Source: an uncultured Fibrobacter sp. (GTDB lineage: Bacteria > Fibrobacterota > Fibrobacteria > Fibrobacterales > Fibrobacteraceae). From it: 64,000 nt of DNA. The translations under genes were made by a program, and so were the position numbers. The notes beneath the pieces are model-generated. The model saw only the letters and a list, made by a program, of their open reading frames with translations. It was not told the origin of the DNA and made no database searches. The DNA is taken from contig CAKUXP010000012.1 of assembly GCA_934700345.1 (NCBI GenBank), positions 15,844-79,843 of the forward strand, given 5' to 3'. Of the stretch, positions 9,157 through 17,941 are shown piece after piece. The stretch's first letter is position 1. Every line of letters starts with the position of its first letter.

Positions 9157-10002
9157 TTAGACCGATCCGTTGATAAAAGTCATCACCAGCACGACAGCCG
9201 GCGCCGAAAGGAAAAAGGAATCCGCCCGATCGAGGACGCCGCCGTGCCCCGGAAAAATCTGGCTTGCATCCTTTGTGCCGGACCAGCGCTTGAGCGTCGA
9301 TTCGAGCAAGTCGCCCACCTGCCCCGCAATGGCGAGAACAATGCCCAAGACCGCCGACATGGCATCGTTCAAACCAAATACCGACGGGGCAAAGAACATC
9401 ACCCAGCCGATTGCAAAGAGTGTTCCGCAGACGGCGCCTTCCCAGGTTTTCTTCGGGCTGATTTCCGGCGCGATGCGATGCTTTCCCAAAAGCCTTCCCC
9501 CGAAATACGCCATCGTGTCGCAAACCCACATCGCGGTCATCACCAGGATGAACTTGTACGAATGTTCGAGGGAACCGTTTCCCGACCCGAGCAGATAGAC
9601 ATCGAGCCCACCCCAGAGACCGAGGTAAAGCGGAGCGCCGAGCTGCATGGCAAGCCACGGGAACAGATGGTCGATGGAAACCTTGGAAAACGCGATGACG
9701 ATGTAAAACGCAAAGACGCAGACAAAGACAATCCCGACAAGATGCGGAAGCGCAGGAATCCCGAAAAATTTTCCGGACTGGAAAATCCAGGCAAGCGTGA
9801 GAGCGACCGCAGCCACCGGGGCGACAGCCTGCATCGACGGTCCCTTATACATTTTCGAAGCCATCCGCGCCCACTCCCAGGCTCCGGCCCCGCTCAAAAA
9901 GCACATCAGCGCCAAGCGGGAAACATCGTTCAGCCAAAGCAGCAAAAAGGTCACCGGAATGGCGATGACCGCAAACAGGATTCGGATTGTCAAGTTACTC
10001 AT
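9157..10002 (-). CDS. cdsA: Phosphatidate cytidylyltransferase (CDP-DAG synthase)
   Basis: 281 residues with about eight hydrophobic segments. It makes CDP-diacylglycerol, the precursor of phospholipids, in the inner membrane. The signature is in the C-terminal third: AMWVCDTMAYFGGRLLGKH, SPKKTWEGAVCG, and GHGGVLDRADSFFLSAP. I chose the ATG at 10002 over an in-frame TTG at 10017 because GGAAAGG lies 6-7 bases before it. It overlaps the uppS stop by 8 bases (ATGAGTAA). Confidence 0.95.
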   Translation of the reverse strand: MSNLTIRILFAVIAIPVTFLLLWLNDVSRLALMCFLSGAGAWEWARMASKMYKGPSMQAVAPVAAVALTLAWIFQSGKFFGIPALPHLVGIVFVCVFAFYIVIAFSKVSIDHLFPWLAMQLGAPLYLGLWGGLDVYLLGSGNGSLEHSYKFILVMTAMWVCDTMAYFGGRLLGKHRIAPEISPKKTWEGAVCGTLFAIGWVMFFAPSVFGLNDAMSAVLGIVLAIAGQVGDLLESTLKRWSGTKDASQIFPGHGGVLDRADSFFLSAPAVVLVMTFINGSV

Positions 10003-10705
10003 CAAGGACCTTTCCAAAACGGCGTTCGCGCGTGTTGTAAAAATCGACCGCTTTCTGGAATTCCTCGTTCGTAAAATCCGGCCAGAGCGTCGGCGTTACG
10101 TAGAATTCGCTGTAAGCGGCCTGCCAAAGCAGATAGTTCGAAAGACGGAATTCCCCGCCGGTGCGAATGACCAGGTCCGGATCGGGAGCGTCTTGCAGAT
10201 ACAGATTTCGTGAAAAGACATTTTCATCGATTGCGTCAAGGGAAAGCGTTCCCGCCTTGACCTCGGCAGCAATCGCCTTGCAGGCATCGACGATTTCCTG
10301 GCGCCCGCCGTAGGAAATGGCGAGGTTCAGCTGCATCCCGGAATTTTTCGACGTCGTGTCGATTGCATGCTGCAACTGCTTCCGCGGAGCTTCCGGCAAG
10401 CGGTTGATGTTTCCGATGACCGCAAGCTTCACGTTTTTTTCCATCAGGTCGGGAAGTTCCTTGTGAACCATTTCCACAAGGAGCTTCATCAGGTAATCGA
10501 CTTCCTTGGAAGGGCGCTGCCAATTCTCGGAGCTAAAGACATACAGGGTCAAATGTTCCAGCTGCAGATCGCAACCGAACTTGACAGCATCGATTGTCGC
10601 CTGGGTTCCCTTGCGGTGTCCCAGAAAACGCTCGAGACCTCGGCTTCGCGCCCAGCGGCCGTTGCCATCCATGATGATGGCAACATGCTTCAGTCCGTTA
10701 GCCAT
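9995..10705 (-). CDS. uppS: Isoprenyl transferase (undecaprenyl diphosphate synthase)
   Basis: 236 residues. A cis-prenyltransferase that builds the C55 carrier lipid for peptidoglycan and surface polysaccharides. HVAIIMDGNGRWARSRGL holds the catalytic Asp and first substrate loop. HRKGTQ, LYVFSSENWQRP, and the C-terminal PDPDLVIRTGGEFRLSNYLLWQ are all present. It begins 3 bases after the frr stop with GAGGT as ribosome binding site, and overlaps cdsA. Confidence 0.97.
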   Translation of the reverse strand: MANGLKHVAIIMDGNGRWARSRGLERFLGHRKGTQATIDAVKFGCDLQLEHLTLYVFSSENWQRPSKEVDYLMKLLVEMVHKELPDLMEKNVKLAVIGNINRLPEAPRKQLQHAIDTTSKNSGMQLNLAISYGGRQEIVDACKAIAAEVKAGTLSLDAIDENVFSRNLYLQDAPDPDLVIRTGGEFRLSNYLLWQAAYSEFYVTPTLWPDFTNEEFQKAVDFYNTRERRFGKVLDE

Positions 10706-10708
10706 TGA

Positions 10709-11245
10709 TTAAACCTCGAGAAGGTCCGCTTCTTTCAGCTTGAGAATTTCGTCAATCTTCGCAATATAGCTGTCGGTTACCTTCTGGATCTGTTCTTGGC
10801 GCTTCTTCGCTTCGTCTTCGGCGATATCCTTGTTCTTCTTGATGGCGTCGTTCGCATCGCGGCGGATGTTGCGGATAGCGACCTTGCCTTCTTCCGCATG
10901 TTTGCGGGCGAGCTTTGCGAGTTCCTCGCGGCGTTCCGAGGTGAGAATCGGAATGGACACGCGGATGCCGTTGCCTTCCATAAGCGGAGAGACCCCGATA
11001 TTCGCCATGAGAATCGCCCGGTTAATAGGCTCGACCATCGCCTTTTCCCACGGGGTCACGAGGAGCATGCGCGGTTCCGGGACAGAGACTTTCGCCACCT
11101 GCGGGATCGGGGTCGGCGTTCCATAATAATCGACGCGGATATTGTTCAAAATCGCAGGAGTCGCTACGCTTGTGCGAATCTTCGAGAATTCGCGTTCAGT
11201 CGCTTCGACGGCTTTTTGCATTTTCAATTCATATTCTTCGGCCAT
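10709..11245 (-). CDS. frr: Ribosome recycling factor
   Basis: 178 residues, slightly short of the usual 185. It splits the post-termination ribosome together with EF-G. Recognised by the helical N-terminus (ELKMQKAVEATEREFSKIRT), YYGTPTPIPQVA, EPRMLLVTPWEK and the PILTSERREELAKLARKHAEEGKVAIRNIRRD segment. GAGGACCT precedes the ATG. It lies between pyrH and uppS in the standard bacterial order. Confidence 0.97.
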   Translation of the reverse strand: MAEEYELKMQKAVEATEREFSKIRTSVATPAILNNIRVDYYGTPTPIPQVAKVSVPEPRMLLVTPWEKAMVEPINRAILMANIGVSPLMEGNGIRVSIPILTSERREELAKLARKHAEEGKVAIRNIRRDANDAIKKNKDIAEDEAKKRQEQIQKVTDSYIAKIDEILKLKEADLLEV

Positions 11246-11286
11246 AGGTCCTCAATTTAAAAACTTTACGAGTGCGCCTTGCCAAA

Positions 11287-11994
11287 CTAGCAATGCACGA
11301 GTGTTCCTAAACTACCTTCCGCGGCAGCCTTCGTCAAGTTCCCCGCTGTCATTTTGAACACGAGAATCGGCATTTTCTGTTCGAGGCAGATGGCGACAGC
11401 CGCCGTATCCATCACCTTTAGCCCGCGACGGATAACCTCGGAATAGGTGATGTCGTCAAAACGCGTTGCCGAAGGATTTTTGACCGGATCGTCCGAATAG
11501 ATTCCATCGACCTTCGTCGCCTTCATGATCACGTCGCATTCCGCTTCGCTTGCGCGGAGCGCCGCGGCACTGTCGGTCGTAAAGTATGGATTGCCGGTTC
11601 CCGCGGAGAATATCACGACTGTCCCAGAAACCAAAAGGGAAACGGCCCGTCTGCGGTCAAAGAACTCGCATATGGGTTCCATCCGGACAGCGGACATCAC
11701 GACACAGGGAACGCCTTGTTTTTCAAGGGCATCCTGCATCGCCAGTCCGTTCATCACCGTGCCGAGCATTCCCATCGCATCGCCCTGGGCGCGGTTCATC
11801 CCGCCAGCGGACGCGGAAATGCCGCGCACCAAGTTTCCGCCACCGATGACAAGCGCCACCTGGACGCCCGACTTCACGACGGAAGCGATTTCGGAAGCCA
11901 TCGACGTCAAAATTTCGGAGTCGATGCCGTGACCTTTTTCCCCGGCGAGAGCTTCACCGGAAAGCTTGAGAAGAATTCGTTTGAATTTAGACAT
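11287..11994 (-). CDS. pyrH: UMP kinase
   Basis: 235 residues. It phosphorylates UMP to UDP and belongs to the amino-acid kinase fold. Seen motifs: KRILLKLSGEALAGEKG, VALVIGGGNLVRG, DAMGMLGTVMNGLAMQDALE, GTGNPYFTTDSAAALRA and MDTAAVAICLEQKMPILVF. AGGA lies about 8 bases before the ATG. Normally it follows tsf directly; here a DNA methyltransferase gene intervenes, leaving a 91-base gap upstream of pyrH. Confidence 0.97.
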   Translation of the reverse strand: MSKFKRILLKLSGEALAGEKGHGIDSEILTSMASEIASVVKSGVQVALVIGGGNLVRGISASAGGMNRAQGDAMGMLGTVMNGLAMQDALEKQGVPCVVMSAVRMEPICEFFDRRRAVSLLVSGTVVIFSAGTGNPYFTTDSAAALRASEAECDVIMKATKVDGIYSDDPVKNPSATRFDDITYSEVIRRGLKVMDTAAVAICLEQKMPILVFKMTAGNLTKAAAEGSLGTLVHC

Positions 11995-12085
11995 ACCAAC
12001 CGTCCTGCTGTCAATTTAGAAATTTCCAATCCCCCCCTTGTTATTTTCAAAAAGCAATCCGCAAAAAACTCAAGGGCTTCCAGAC

Positions 12086-13219
12086 TTACGCATTCTTCGC
12101 ATCGATTACATCCGAAATATAGCCTTTTACAGCTATTTCCATTTCAGGCGACGGTTCCGCCCTTTTTCCAAAAACTTCAGGGTGATTGTGCTCAGCGATA
12201 ATCCGCACAGCCTCTGCGATTTGAGAAAAACGGTTACGATAAAACGGCACGTCGAAGTTTCCCATGTAATAGGGGACGTCCGCATACCGTTTGAAGCAAT
12301 CGAGATAGCAGTAATAGGAAAGTTTTTCGGGGTTTACATCCACGGCATTAGCGCAGCGTTCCTTGATGAACGTGCGGCTCCGCTTCAAGGCGTTGATGTC
12401 CCGAAGCGTATAGAACAGGATTTCCGGTTCGTAGCGTTCCTTGTGGGGATATTTCTGGATGAAATCCGCCACATAGTCAAAGTCCGATAGTGAAAAGGCC
12501 TTGCCCTCGACGGTCTTGAACGTCATCCGACAAACATCGTCATAGGAAAGACCCGCGGAAGGCTCTCTCCGGTATAGGGCGACGATTACGGGGAAACCGG
12601 TCGTCTTGGAAGTATTCGCAAATTCCTGGCTGTTGAAAACGACATGTTCGAGCATCCTGTAATTCGCAAAAAATCTCTTTGCCGAGGAAAAGTTCTGGCG
12701 CTTTACCAGATACGAGAGCGGATGCAAGACGGCGACATAATCCGCCGCAAGCTTGTCGTAGGAGAGGAGGGCCGAAAGACCCAGATCCCGCGTCCTGATG
12801 TCCGCATCCATTTCCATGCCGGAAGACTTAATTCTCTGGTTTATCTGCGACGTGACATCGTTATAGGGCGGGTTTCCGACAACAACCAGGCAGTCGCAAT
12901 CTTTTATCCCGTACTGTTCGCGCGAAACGGAAGCAAGCGCATTCTTGTTAAACGTTTGCACCTTCGGGAAGACCTCGGAAACCTTGTTTACGGCAAGAGA
13001 ATCGATGTCGTTTCCGATATACCTGTTTTCCGGCAGGTGTTCCTGCAGTTCAAAAAAGGCCCCGTAGCCGCAAGAGCTGTCGAGAACGGTTTTCCCGCTT
13101 GTCAAGCCGTATTTTACAAGCCAGTCCCGGACAAGGAGCACATACCTGTACGGAGTGTAAAAACTCCCGAGATTTACCCGTCCATTGGAATCCAGGTGGT
13201 TCTGTATGTGTATATCCAT
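12086..13219 (-). CDS. N6-adenine-type DNA methyltransferase inserted between tsf and pyrH
   Basis: 377 residues. LGSFYTPYRYVLLVRDWL (about residues 18-35) resembles the FTP motif of type I/IIG amino-methyltransferases. TVLDSSCGYGAFFEL (about 44-58) is the SAM-binding motif I and VVVGNPPYND (about 111-120) the catalytic motif IV for N6-adenine or N4-cytosine methylation. The C-terminal half would be the target-recognition part and I do not recognise it. No restriction gene is adjacent, so it appears solitary. A terminator-like hairpin lies just upstream (13236-13269) and only a weak ribosome binding site is seen. Methylation target unknown. Confidence 0.85.
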   Translation of the reverse strand: MDIHIQNHLDSNGRVNLGSFYTPYRYVLLVRDWLVKYGLTSGKTVLDSSCGYGAFFELQEHLPENRYIGNDIDSLAVNKVSEVFPKVQTFNKNALASVSREQYGIKDCDCLVVVGNPPYNDVTSQINQRIKSSGMEMDADIRTRDLGLSALLSYDKLAADYVAVLHPLSYLVKRQNFSSAKRFFANYRMLEHVVFNSQEFANTSKTTGFPVIVALYRREPSAGLSYDDVCRMTFKTVEGKAFSLSDFDYVADFIQKYPHKERYEPEILFYTLRDINALKRSRTFIKERCANAVDVNPEKLSYYCYLDCFKRYADVPYYMGNFDVPFYRNRFSQIAEAVRIIAEHNHPEVFGKRAEPSPEMEIAVKGYISDVIDAKNA

Positions 13220-13235
13220 ATCCGGTCGCTTCTTT

Positions 13236-13269
13236 GAAAAACAGGTCGCCCCCCCGCTAGGGGACGACC
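13236..13269 (-). terminator. Terminator or attenuator hairpin between tsf and the methyltransferase
   Basis: On the minus strand GGTCGTCCCC pairs with GGGGGGCGACC across a TAG-type loop, followed by TGTTTTTC. A small AACGC-GAAA-GCGTT hairpin lies just upstream. It sits 30 bases after the tsf stop and under 20 bases before the methyltransferase start, so expression of the genes beyond requires read-through or a promoter inside this tiny gap. Confidence 0.65.
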
Positions 13270-13298
13270 GAGTTTAATCCAACGCTTTCGCGTTTAAG

Positions 13299-14186
13299 TT
13301 AGTTGCCCCTTTCGAAGCGGATGAAATCGACGACGGCGAGGTTCTTCACACCGAGCATTTCCCCTTCAGCAAGCAGATAATCCTTGACGGAAAGCTTCTT
13401 CGGGTTCTTGTCGGAAATGAAGAATTCCTGGTCTTCGAGAACGACTTCCTTGAGGACCTTCGCGACGCGGCCTTCGATCTGGCGCTGGGCGAATTCCGGC
13501 TTGGTCTTCTTGCCGGAATTTTCGATTTGGGCGAGCGCGATTTCCTTTTCCTTCGCGATGAACTCTTCGGGAACTGCCGCATTGTTCAAGGCGACCGGCG
13601 GGAACGCGGCGGCCTGCATCGCGATTTCCTTTGCGGTGCGTTCGAGCGCTTCCTTGTCGCTCGGAGTGCCTTCGAACGTGAGACGCGTGAGAACGCCGAT
13701 CTTTCCGCCCATGTGGGAGTAAAGACCGATGACATCCGAACCGGAACGCTTGATGACGCCCAGCTTGCGGAAGTCGATGTTCTCCTGGATCTTCACGAGA
13801 ACGTCTTGCAGCTTGTCGTTGATCTTCACGCCATCGACTTCGGCATTCTTCAGTTCTTCGACGGAGTTGATGTCCTGCGTTTCGCAAGCCTTGAGGGCGA
13901 GGTTCGCCAGGGCGACGTAGTCCGCGTTCTGGGAAACAGGTTCCGTTTCGCAGCCGAGTTCAAAGGCGACAGCGCGGTCGGCACGGCTCACGAGGAACAC
14001 GCGGCCTTCCTTCGCAGCCTTGTCAGCACGCTTTGCGGCAACCGCGGCACCCTGCTTGCGGAGAAGTTCGAAAGCCTTTTCCTGATTGCCTTCGGCTTCG
14101 ATCAGAGCCTTCTTGCATTGCATCATTCCAACGCCGCTCGCTTTGCGGAGCTGGTTCACCATTGCAGCGGTAATTTCAACAGCCAT
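13299..14186 (-). CDS. tsf: Elongation factor Ts
   Basis: 295 residues. It is the guanine-nucleotide exchange factor of EF-Tu. The N-terminal UBA-like domain (VNQLRKASGVGMMQCKKALIEAEGN) and the TDF-like contact (CETEPVSQNADYVALANL) are clear. The core is followed by two repeated subdomains. It starts 2 bases after the rpsB stop, with GGGAAAG as ribosome binding site. Confidence 0.97.
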   Translation of the reverse strand: MAVEITAAMVNQLRKASGVGMMQCKKALIEAEGNQEKAFELLRKQGAAVAAKRADKAAKEGRVFLVSRADRAVAFELGCETEPVSQNADYVALANLALKACETQDINSVEELKNAEVDGVKINDKLQDVLVKIQENIDFRKLGVIKRSGSDVIGLYSHMGGKIGVLTRLTFEGTPSDKEALERTAKEIAMQAAAFPPVALNNAAVPEEFIAKEKEIALAQIENSGKKTKPEFAQRQIEGRVAKVLKEVVLEDQEFFISDKNPKKLSVKDYLLAEGEMLGVKNLAVVDFIRFERGN

Positions 14187-14188
14187 TG

Positions 14189-15007
14189 TTACTTTCCCTC
14201 GGTTTTTTCAGACTTGTCCTCGGTCTTTTCGGCGACAGCCTTGCGCGGCTTGAAAGTGCGCTTGCGCGGGGCCGGCGCATCGTCATACTTTTTCGCGGCG
14301 GATTCCGCATCGGCGTTCTTCGCTACTTCGGAGCGGGTCGTTACGTTGTCCGCCAGATAGTCCACGATAATCTTGATGGACTTCACCGCATCGTCGTTTG
14401 CCGGAATCGGGTAATCCACGAGGGTCGGATCGACGTTCGTGTCGCAGATGCCGATGATAGGAATGTGCAGACGGCGAGCTTCCGCAACCGCGATGTGTTC
14501 GTGGTGCAAATCGGTCACGACCACAAGACCCGGAAGGGTCGCCATTTCGCGAATGCCGCCAAAGACGCCAAGCATCTTTTCGCGGAGACGGGTCTTGTCG
14601 AGGACTTCCTTCTTCGAAAGTTCCTTGAAGAGGCCTTCGGCTTCCATCTGGTCGATCTTGTCAATCTGCTTGATGGACTTGCGGACTGTCTGGAAATTGG
14701 TGAGCATACCGCCGAGCCAACGGTTCGAAACGAAGAAGTGGTTCGTCTTCTGGGCGGCTTCTTCTACGATAGCGCGGGCGGTCGGCTTTGTACCGACGAA
14801 AAGAACGCTCTTCCCTTCACTGGAGATTCGGGCGGCGACCTTGCCGGCTTCTTCGAGCTGCTTGATCGTCTTGTCGAGGTTGATGACATAGATGTCATTC
14901 TTCTTCGCCAGGATGTAGGGTTTCATTTTCGGGTTCCAGCGCTGAGCCTGGTGACCAAAGTGAGCGCCTGCTGCGAGCAGGTCTTCGACGGAAGGCAAAT
15001 TAGCCAT
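14189..15007 (-). CDS. rpsB: 30S ribosomal protein S2
   Basis: 272 residues. MANLPSVEDLLAAGAHFGHQ, RWNPKMKPYI, VLFVGTKPTARAIVEEAA, NRWLGGMLTNFQTVRKSI and PIIGICDTNVDPTLVDYPIPANDDAVKSI are S2 signatures. The last 35 residues are a Lys/Glu/Ala-rich extension absent from the E. coli protein. I chose the ATG at 15007 because AAGGAAAA precedes it; the open frame 16 codons upstream is not S2-like. The 140-base leader between polA and rpsB may hold autoregulatory structure, but I recognise none. Confidence 0.97.
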   Translation of the reverse strand: MANLPSVEDLLAAGAHFGHQAQRWNPKMKPYILAKKNDIYVINLDKTIKQLEEAGKVAARISSEGKSVLFVGTKPTARAIVEEAAQKTNHFFVSNRWLGGMLTNFQTVRKSIKQIDKIDQMEAEGLFKELSKKEVLDKTRLREKMLGVFGGIREMATLPGLVVVTDLHHEHIAVAEARRLHIPIIGICDTNVDPTLVDYPIPANDDAVKSIKIIVDYLADNVTTRSEVAKNADAESAAKKYDDAPAPRKRTFKPRKAVAEKTEDKSEKTEGK

Positions 15008-15147
15008 GATGTTTTCCTTTTTTCGGTTAAACGTCCCGGTATGCAGAAGCCGCAAAGCCTAGAGGCCACCGAAGCGACTTTTCACATACCGGTGATTGGT
15101 ATTCCCGGACGGCATGTCCGAGTGGGTCGAAATCTAGAAAATTTACG

Positions 15148-17913
15148 TCAGTGCGCAGCGAGCCAGTTCGCCCCGAACCCCACCGAAGCGACCAGGGGAA
15201 CTTTCAGGACCATCGCCTGCTCCATTTCGGACCGGACGATCTGGCCGAGGCCTTCCGCCTGCTCCCGGGGACATTCGAATACAAGTTCATCGTGCACCTG
15301 GAGCATCATCTGGAGCGGGAGCGAGTCCTTCTCGATGCGGTTTGCCACGCGGATCATCGCCACCTTGATCAAGTCTGCGGCGCTTCCCTGGACCGGCGTA
15401 TTTACCGCCATGCGTTCCGCCATCTGGCACTCCGTACGGTCGCCGGAATCGATTCCGAGGATCGCACGGCGGCGCCCCGTCAGCGTTTCGACATAGCCGT
15501 GTTCATGGGCAAACGCCTTGATGCGTTCCACGTAATCCTCGACGCCTTTGTACAAATTAAAGTATCCGTCGATGAACGCCTTCGCTTCGGAAATCGGAAT
15601 ATGCAGGTCGCGGGAAAGCCGGAACGGGGTCATTCCGTAGAGGACTCCGAAATTCACCACCTTCGCACGGCGGCGCTCGTCCGCGGTCACCTCGGACGGA
15701 AGCTTCCCGAAAACCGCAGCGGCGGTCAGCGCATGGATATCCACCCCATCGTTATACGCCTGTACAAGTTTTTCGTCGCCGGAAAGATGCGCGAGCATCC
15801 GCAATTCTATCTGCGAATAGTCTGCGGAAAGAATGACGTTTTCCTTCTCGCCCGGAATAAACGCAGCCCGGATCTTTTTCCCTTCCTCGGAACGGATCGG
15901 GATGTTCTGCAGGTTCGGTTCGCGACTCGAAAGCCTTCCCGTCGCCGTTCCCCACTGCACAAAGTTCGTGTGGATCCGGTGCGTCTCCTTGTTCACGAGA
16001 GTCGGCAGAACTTCGATGTAGGTGTTCTGGAGCTTTTTCAGTTCGCGGTAATTCAAGATCGATTCGATGAGTGCTGTTTCCCGTTCGGAAAGTTCGAACT
16101 CGGAGAGCAGGCGATCGAGAACCGCGCTATCCGTGCTGCGCCCCGTCGCCGTCTTCTTCAGGACCTTCAGCCCCAGATCATCGTAGAGAACTTCGGCAAG
16201 CTGTTTCGGGGAGGCGATGTTAAAAGGATTCCCGCCGGAAAGCGCGTAAACCTTCTCCTCGGTCTCTTCGATTCGCCTTGAAAAATCCGCGGAAAGATTC
16301 TTGAGAGCGTCCTCGTCGATTGCCGCGCCGCATTCCTCCATCGCAAAGAGGACCTTGAGAATCGGCATTTCCGTTTCCAAAAAATGCTTTTCCAGCCCGT
16401 TTTTTTCGAGCTTCGAGTGCACGACATCCCAGAGTTCGAAAATCGCCGCTGCGGACTTTGCCGCATATTCCGAAAGCTCTTCGACAGGCACGCGCGAAAA
16501 AGGTATTTCGTTTTTCCCGTGCCCGACAAGCGCCTCGCGCGAACCGATTTCACGCAGACCGTTTCGACTACAAAGTTCTTCCAGTTCGTACTTGGATTCT
16601 CCCGGGGAAAGCATCCACGCTCCGATTTGAGCATCCCGGATTAGCGAAGGAAGAATCTTTTCGTCAAAAGCCCACGAAAGGACATGCAAGGCTGATTTCG
16701 CAGCAAACATTCGCCACGGCTTCTCGGCGACGGTAAACACCGGAATGAACCAGTCCGCAAAATATTCTGTGTCGATATTGTTCAGCGGGATTCCCATGTC
16801 ATCCGTGTGTCCGAGCGGAACGTAGAAGCCTTTGTCCGGTTCGGTGGAAAGCGCCACGCCCACAATCGCAGTCGAAAGCGGACGCGTTCCGTCATAGACT
16901 ACCGAAATCGCCGGAGACGGAGATGCCTCGACCGTCGCGGACATTTCCTGAAAAGCCTTTGTCGTCCGCACAACGACCGTTTCAAAAGGCTTCGCATTCC
17001 TCTGGGGCATCTCCGGGAAAAATCCCGCCTTCGACGGGACGCCGTCGAGAAGACGGACCAGACTGTTGATTTCGTTTTCCCGAAAAATCTTCCCAAGTGC
17101 ATCGCTTTCGATTCCGCGGAATTCGAGTTCGCCTAGCGATCCTTTAAAACCGCGCGAAGACTGGATCGTGACAAGTTCCCGGGAAAGGAAAGCGTTTTCC
17201 CTTCCCTTTTCCAGGTTATCGTGCAATCCCTTTTTCGTTACCTTGTCCAGGTTTGCGTACAAATTATCGATATTTCCGAATTCTTCCAGAAGGGCGACAG
17301 CCGTCTTGGGACCGACCTTCGCAACGCCCGGAACGTTATCCGAAGAATCCCCCATCAGGGCGAGATAATCGCGAATCTGCTCCGGCGGAACCCCATATTT
17401 TTCCTTGACCTCTTTCGGTCCAAAATCGATGCCGTCCGCGCCTTTTTCTAGCTGATACAGATGAATCCGATCGTTCACTATCTGGGAAAGGTCCTTGTCC
17501 TTTGTCACGAGAAAGATCTTTTCAAAGCCTTCACGGTAGGCGGCTTCCGCGACAGCGGCCATCACATCGTCCGCCTCGAAGCCTTTTTCCGAAAGCATCG
17601 GGATACCGCTCGCCCGGATAACCTCGTTAAGCATTGGCATCTGCCTTGCCATCTCCTCCGGCATCGGTCCGCGGTTCGCCTTGTATTCCGGGTAGAGTTC
17701 ATGCCGGAAGGTCGGGGCGCCGACATCGCACACAATCGCAAAATGCGTTGGCTTGTGCTTGGAAAGGAGGCGAAGAACCGTTCCCCAGTAACCGTGCACC
17801 AGGGAAACGTCGTCACCGTTTTTATTCACCAGCGGATTTTTCGCATAGGCGTAAAACATCCGAAAGGCGAGGGCAAAAGAATCCAGAAGAAAAAGCTTGC
17901 GGGGTTCGGACAC
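15148..17913 (-). CDS. polA: DNA polymerase I, 3'-5' exonuclease site degenerate
   Basis: 921 residues. The 5'-3' exonuclease is N-terminal (FLLDSFALAFRMFYA, SEKGFEADDVMA, LVTKDKDLSQIV, GDSSDNVPGVAKVGPKTA). Polymerase motifs are A: VILSADYSQIELRMLAHLSG, B: RRRAKVVNFGVLYGM, C: LQVHDELVFE. In the middle domain (about residues 310-500) the proofreading acids are gone: the FDTETD position reads VVYDGTRP, and the YxxxD position reads YAAKSAAA. It should replace primers and repair without proofreading. It starts at GTG with GGAGG 5 bases before it, 28 bases after purT. Confidence 0.96.
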   Translation of the reverse strand: MSEPRKLFLLDSFALAFRMFYAYAKNPLVNKNGDDVSLVHGYWGTVLRLLSKHKPTHFAIVCDVGAPTFRHELYPEYKANRGPMPEEMARQMPMLNEVIRASGIPMLSEKGFEADDVMAAVAEAAYREGFEKIFLVTKDKDLSQIVNDRIHLYQLEKGADGIDFGPKEVKEKYGVPPEQIRDYLALMGDSSDNVPGVAKVGPKTAVALLEEFGNIDNLYANLDKVTKKGLHDNLEKGRENAFLSRELVTIQSSRGFKGSLGELEFRGIESDALGKIFRENEINSLVRLLDGVPSKAGFFPEMPQRNAKPFETVVVRTTKAFQEMSATVEASPSPAISVVYDGTRPLSTAIVGVALSTEPDKGFYVPLGHTDDMGIPLNNIDTEYFADWFIPVFTVAEKPWRMFAAKSALHVLSWAFDEKILPSLIRDAQIGAWMLSPGESKYELEELCSRNGLREIGSREALVGHGKNEIPFSRVPVEELSEYAAKSAAAIFELWDVVHSKLEKNGLEKHFLETEMPILKVLFAMEECGAAIDEDALKNLSADFSRRIEETEEKVYALSGGNPFNIASPKQLAEVLYDDLGLKVLKKTATGRSTDSAVLDRLLSEFELSERETALIESILNYRELKKLQNTYIEVLPTLVNKETHRIHTNFVQWGTATGRLSSREPNLQNIPIRSEEGKKIRAAFIPGEKENVILSADYSQIELRMLAHLSGDEKLVQAYNDGVDIHALTAAAVFGKLPSEVTADERRRAKVVNFGVLYGMTPFRLSRDLHIPISEAKAFIDGYFNLYKGVEDYVERIKAFAHEHGYVETLTGRRRAILGIDSGDRTECQMAERMAVNTPVQGSAADLIKVAMIRVANRIEKDSLPLQMMLQVHDELVFECPREQAEGLGQIVRSEMEQAMVLKVPLVASVGFGANWLAAH

Positions 17914-17941
17914 CGGTCCTCCTCAGAGGTAGAAATTCTTT

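Noticed and set aside
8476..10074. 532-codon plus-strand frame across dxr and cdsA
   Set aside because: It lies antisense to two well-supported genes, is very Arg/Pro/His rich and shows no family.
15008..15147. Known S2 leader motif upstream of rpsB
   Set aside because: The leader is GC-rich with a small hairpin, but I could not match it to a described r-protein leader.
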